NCBI GenBank assembly: GCA_030248215.1
Contig: JASANG010000238.1
Location: forward strand, 124,001 to 188,000
DNA: 64,000 bases
Reading direction: 5' to 3'
Source: Enoplolaimus lenunculus
Taxonomy: Eukaryota > Nematoda > Enoplea > Enoplida > Thoracostomopsidae
Part shown: positions 59,100 through 64,000 of the stretch, one piece after another
Layout of the letters: each line of letters opens with the position of its first letter
Position numbering within the stretch: the stretch's first letter is position 1
The notes under the pieces: generated by a model
What the model saw: only the letters and a program-made list of their open reading frames with translations
The model's database searches: none
Told to the model about the DNA's origin: nothing
Translations under genes and position numbers: made by a program

Positions 59100-61750
59100 A
59101 AATTGAATTGCTGCCCACTCTCAGCTCCTTTAACTTTACTGGATGTTACCTTTAACCAGGACGAGAGGTCTTCCCGTGTCCGGAGTGGGTACATCCTGGG
59201 TCGACATCCTTGGATGTAATCGCGAACTCCATAGGGTCCAGCGTGCACACGATAAGAGCGAACAAACAGAGTCGGGGCACCCGGCGAAGAGTGGCCGTCC
59301 CACCCGCATTCAGGAAACTCGCCAGCGTGGATCCCGCCAACGAGCTCCCATCCAGCGGGTGTTGCGCAAAGGGCAGCCAAACTCCACGACGGACACCCAC
59401 AAACACCGAGTGATCACACTCACCGGATACACCCCTATGAGTGGATCAGCCGAGTCCTAGCCGCCTTTATTAGGCGGCAAAGCCGCAGGTCCGGTTCCGT
59501 AGGAGGATGCGACGCGCCGGCGAAAGAGGTGCTACGATAAAACGCCCTTTTACTGCCACCCTGAGAGATGAAGGCGGGACCTCCCAGCTATTACGGTGGG
59601 CTTACACGGGACCAAAACAACCAAGAATCACTACTACGACAAATATGGGGGCTTCTACGGAACCGGGCCGATAAAACAGGCCGCAATCGCAGCTTGCACA
59701 TTAGACACCAGGTGGATGACCGGATACCTGGCGGACCCGTCCGGCTGCATGACGGCGAGCCGCGCACCGTCCCAATGGGAATAATAACTTAAGCTAAAAG
59801 GTTTTAACTAAACTTAGGCTTAAGTGCGCAATACTAACTTAGGGTTAACTAAAATTACTCGACTAAGCACTCTAACTCGAGGAAACGCAAGAAATCACTA
59901 TCCGCCAGTTATGCGATTATCCACCTCGCCCCGGGCAGATCAGCCCAAGTTACACCTATAACTCTTATGTGTGTGTGTCTAATCCGCATTCAGGGTAAAT
60001 AATCGAAAAATGTGGGTTGTGTACCGGATACAAATTTAATGGGGGAAACAATTAGAATTGGCTTACAGGAACTACGCCAGCTTTGTGTGAACACTTTATT
60101 AAAGAAATATAACTGCACCGAAAATGAAGGCCATTTGTGGCAGAAAAGACGGAAAAGTAAAATAAAGCATACAAAGTATAACAAAAACCTAGCCATTACC
60201 TCCTTAGTTTCTCGTTCCGCACCAGGTGCGCTTGCTGATTTAGGCACCGGTGCCGGCAGGGCGGTCGCCTGCCGAACACCGGAGCTGGAGGGGCGAAATT
60301 CATCTGCATCAGGATTGAGATCTGTAGATGTTGAGCATGTTGCGCGTATATCCGCTCCCAGAGTTTGAAAGGACGGCACCGGTTTCTTTGGAATGGAATC
60401 TTGAGCCATTTTTAAAAGTTAACTAGACAAATTATATCACATTAATATTATGAAAAACCTGAATGCAATTGGGTTAAAACCTATCTGATTCCGAATCCGG
60501 CAATCGATTCTACGCACAAATGAATCGTGGAATACACTTACTATTATCTCCGGTGTTGAAAACGTAGGAATCGGTAACGGCGGCAGGTCAGGCCGATCGG
60601 CGCTTAAACCTGCCCAGCACGGGTGTTGCCAAACTGTCCAACCACAAAAATCCATACCAGTTGCCCAGAACCAACCCTCCCGCGATCGCAAGCGGGCGGC
60701 CTGTGCAACTGCAAAAGTTGAAGTCATATTGAAAACAGAACTAAAACTAACGAATTAAATTGCAAATCTTTCACCCACCAAAAACACTCCCTCCCACCGG
60801 GCAGATTTAAACAGCCTATTCCATATTTCCAACTGTTTTGCATAACCGGTCCGCGGATCCCGGACCGGTTATCCCATTTTTGAGCACTACTTCAAAAATC
60901 CATCCAGCATTCAAAACTCCGCCGCCTGAAATAAAACTAAACCTTCAACAAGAAAATTCCATCCCAGAATTCGCTACACCGTTAAATTTACACAACACAC
61001 TAACTATGCATACAAGAAAACATATAACACTCACAAATTTAAAACACTTAAACAACAAAACACATTAAACTAAACTGTTCACACACAACTGAATGAAAAG
61101 AGATTTATTTAGTAACCGATAGCTATGCATCACCATATCATTTTACAAAATTTCAGGGGAAAATCTTCCGCAGTTTTTATAAGTTTTAAGGCAAAAACCG
61201 GGCAAATCTGCCCTGCCCAAGCTGAATCCAGCTTGGGCTAAACTTTTTAGAACGTTTACAAATAGTTATATCATCTATTTAGTCTTTCAGAGTTAATCAA
61301 CTCTTATACTAGTAAGTTCGATATTTTCAGCCAAGTAAAACCTTGTCAAAAGTACTTAAAACTTAGCAAACCGAATGAAAAGGGACTTAATCAAGTCAAT
61401 TCTATCCGTTTCAATAATATTTCACGCTTAAAACACCCAAACACTCGCCTCACAAGATTTACCGAGTTATCCCGATTTTACCTTATTCATTACTGCATGT
61501 CCGACGCCGCAAGCAGGCCTCTCGATCTAAAGCCTTCAAGTTCTGCACCCACCGAGCTTTGGGCTTACCGGACAGCGACCCAAAAGCACGCCACCACCCG
61601 CCTTCCACGGCCCCCCCTCTTCTGATCAACTCACATTATACTGTGCAGAAAAGCATCTCACACCAGAATTCGGTGCTCACCCGATGTCACTATACTAAGT
61701 GTTCAACCAAAAAAAAAAACACACCACACCCCACGTCTTAATTCGTACGC
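59100..61750. other. GC-rich, hairpin-bearing block of unknown nature
   Basis: Composition shifts sharply from the AT-rich surroundings, with many CpG and short overlapping frames on both strands but no recognisable domain. Perfect hairpins: GCCGCCT/AGGCGGC (59460-59478), GGCAGG/CCTGCC (about 60254-60273), a 12-base stem ATAACCGGTCCG (60842-60853 with 60861-60872), GGGCA-AATC-TGCCC (61200-61213) and GCCCAAGCTG-AATC-CAGCTTGGGC (61215-61238). On the minus strand the loop of the first hairpin contains AATAAA, followed by a GT-rich stretch as at a poly(A) site. The minus strand also has exon-like frames (60541-60727, 60230-60409) with donor-like ends (GTAAGTG, GTAATG). It could be an unrecognised gene, or a remnant of a mobile element such as an LTR; I cannot tell which. 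Confidence 0.45.
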
Positions 61751-61946
61751 TCTAAGACGTTACAATTAAGCCGAGTTGATCGAAAATCAAAAAAAACATA
61801 ATCACAGAACAAACATGCAGCTACGGTTCAGTCAAGCTTAACAATAAGGTTGTGAATATGCGTAATGTTACGTTGGATGATGAATTATACATAGAGATGT
61901 ATGCTAGGCTGCGATACGGTGTAGTATTTTGTTTTTATACAAACTA

Positions 61947-62629
61947 ATGCGGGGTTCACATTATAACTGGGGCAGCCTGGAACACGTTTTGTCCCTATGA
62001 CTATAGCTGGTAACATTTTGTCTGACCGTTTATCCGCTATGAGATTCAAAAAAATTGAATTGTCTGCTATCCTGATGTGACATCTACTGTTTGTACTGCA
62101 ATATCATATGATATTCCAAATATTGTCTGCGAGTATCATATGATATGTTTGAAAATGTCTGCAAAGTTGTGGTAAACTAGCTTGATTGTACTGTAGAATG
62201 TCATATGATACTAAAATTTCAAATTTGAATTATTTGTACTTAGGAATATATTTTGGAAAAAACTTAGCGAGAAACAGAACGGTAGAAGCTAATTCAAGTT
62301 GCGAAATCATTTAATGCTGCATTATCCGACTTTGTACTGTTTTATTTAGCGTGCACAAATTCCATTGTCCTGTATAAATATCATATGATATTTAGTAGAA
62401 TTTTGGAATATCATATGATCTTCGCATAAATGTCCCGCAGTATCATATGACAAATGGTTATTTGTATACGATGATCGCTCGACATCAGTGATTTGTAAGC
62501 CAATGTCATATGACATTCACATTTGGTCTACATAACCGCTATTCGGATCACAGAATTTTATGTTGACGTCGAATCAACATTGGACAAAACGTGTTCCAAG
62601 CTGCCCCAGTTATAACTTGAACGCCGCAT
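61947..62629. mobile_element. TIR element packed with TCATATGA palindromes
   Basis: Inverted ends of about 47 bp: ATGCGGGGTTCACATTATAA and CTGGGGCAGCCTGGAACACG at the left, mirrored at 62582-62629. Inside are seven TCATATGA sites: 62100-62115 (16-base perfect palindrome), 62134-62145, 62201-62208, 62376-62393 (18-base perfect palindrome), 62411-62418, 62443-62450 and 62502-62517 (16-base perfect). No ORF. The superfamily is not assigned; target duplication is unclear. Confidence 0.8.
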
Positions 62630-64000
62630 AATGCGGGTACTTATAAAAGTCAAACATTCCTCGTTTATAGGCCATGATTTCCAATTTTCAAGCTCTTGCA
62701 ACACCGGGTGGGGTTAAGGTTTAGAGCATCTTCTCTTATGAATTCGGGCAAAAATTTTCTGCAAGCGCTAATTGGCTCTTCATACAAACGCAATTATTTC
62801 GCCTTTTGGGCAAACGCTAATTTGTTTTTTAGCAAAGTCTGCATTTGCTAAAAATATTCCGCCAAACCATTGGTACATCTGCACAAATACTGTATTGGTA
62901 TTTCGAAACTCTTACTGACGTAAAAATTTCCAGACTAAAATATTTAGAATTTTAAACAAACAATAGTCTTAAACAGCAAATAAAGTTGTGTCTGAAATGG
63001 TTAACAAATGAATGTTCCATGATTAAGAAATTACTACTGCCAATTTATAAAAATAAGTTTTTTCCTTCCAAGAAATAATTGTCTTTATTCCAGAAATAAT
63101 TTATTGATCTTAGTGTTTGTTAACGAGTTGCTCCGCTTGTATTCTTATTAAATAATTGAATTTTAAGATAGTTTGGGTTGACATCGGGCTCTCTACAACC
63201 CAAGTTTACGTCTAGGACGCATCCGTGGTTGAAAAATTAGGGAATTTGATTTAGCTTTAGCACTCAATTTTGGAGTCCGCTGGCAACCCTGTTCTAAAAC
63301 TTAATATATGTTTGGATAATTATCAAAAAAGTCTTTTATTTCAGAGATATTTGCCTAATCTTCCTTACTATTTCTTAATTTCAGACAGATTTGTCTTATA
63401 TATACGTCAAAAATATTTGTCTTAATCGTTTATGAAACAAAGTCTTAAATTTAAGTCTAAGTCAGAAAAGTTTCAGCCCAAATTTCTGAAAATTTTCAGA
63501 AATAAAAGTCTGATAATTCAAGGGCACATATATGTATGTAGGGAGTGCGTATTGCGACATGTCTTAATAAATTTTAGACAATATTTTTTGAATATCAGAC
63601 AATTTGTTTTATATATTGCGCACAATTATAGTTCAATTCATTTTTGTGAATGATGTTTGAACTTTTTCAGGATATAGAGCTTTAAAAATATTTTGATATA
63701 AAGCAAGTGATATCGTGTTTGTGTGCTAATTAAAGATCAAGATAAATTGCCTACTCGATGCATTTAATGGGTGCCTGTAGGTGAATATAACATGTGTTTA
63801 ATTGATATTTGTTTGTATATTTGTGTTTTTATCAACAGTTTTCGGGGCAATTAATTTCCTTCCTAACGGTGTTTGCGACGCCACCTGTTCGTTATACTGA
63901 CCGCAATTAGGGCAGAAAAATTCCGGTCAAACTTTACAATAATTTATTGTTCGGTGTCATGGTTTGGAAAAAGTAGGCAGTTATAAAATGATGTTGAATT
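62630..64000. other. No recognised feature
   Basis: AT-rich sequence with no convincing coding frame, splice-linked exon, RNA gene or bounded repeat. The 73-codon frame at 63432-63653 is Lys/Phe-rich and looks like chance in AT-rich DNA. Confidence 0.6.

Overview
This is an AT-rich, intron-rich, repeat-dense piece of animal genome, most likely from a nematode. Four things point that way. The RPS26 protein carries nematode-like stretches ([23 protein letters not shown]). Two ionotropic-receptor-like genes have a compact three-exon form. Most 3' splice sites end in ttttcag or tttag. Degenerate repeats related to TTAGGC, the nematode telomere hexamer, are scattered throughout. The species is not identifiable by eye; the kilobase-scale introns argue against a compact Caenorhabditis-like genome.

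Layout. 1-176 (+) is the last exon of a Cys-loop ligand-gated ion channel (end of the M3-M4 loop, M4, stop), followed by a poly(A) signal. 600-2690 is a satellite array with a distinct leader. 3842-5936 (-) is ribosomal protein eS26 in four coding exons. 5.9-10.1 kb is mostly repeats plus one unrecognised coding-like stretch. 10099-14949 (+) is a three-exon ionotropic receptor-like gene (called A here). 15460-56959 (-) is WDR19/IFT144 (C. elegans dyf-2). I resolved it into 39 coding exons that join in frame from ATG to stop (4,221 nt, 1,406 residues; human about 1,342). A second ionotropic receptor-like gene (B, 40497-44036, +) lies entirely inside WDR19 intron 12 on the opposite strand. It shares both intron positions and phases with gene A. 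57-64 kb has no recognised gene; it holds short coding-like ORFs, a GC-rich hairpin-bearing block (59.1-61.75 kb) and a TIR element packed with CATATG palindromes (61947-62629).

Repeats are non-autonomous and fall into a few families. They are a TA-flanked MITE with about 26 bp TIRs (four copies, three in or near the receptor genes), a TTAA-flanked piggyBac-type MITE carrying a tRNA-like core (five copies), a roughly 215 bp MITE with CCNTATTCTCAAATG ends, hAT-like ends, TTAGGC-like dispersed units, GGAG-rich units and satellites. I found no transposase or reverse transcriptase gene.

Functional reading: WDR19 is an IFT-A subunit needed to build sensory cilia, and divergent ionotropic receptors typically act in ciliated sensory dendrites. 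One receptor gene is nested in this cilium gene and its paralogue abuts the 3' end. That may be a simple duplication history or a shared regulatory domain; the latter is inference. Structures worth following are a four-hairpin array with covarying stems in WDR19 intron 2 (55.44-55.59 kb), a tandemly repeated splice donor after WDR19 exon 17 (33.29-33.45 kb), the CATATG palindrome element, and the hairpin-rich GC block.
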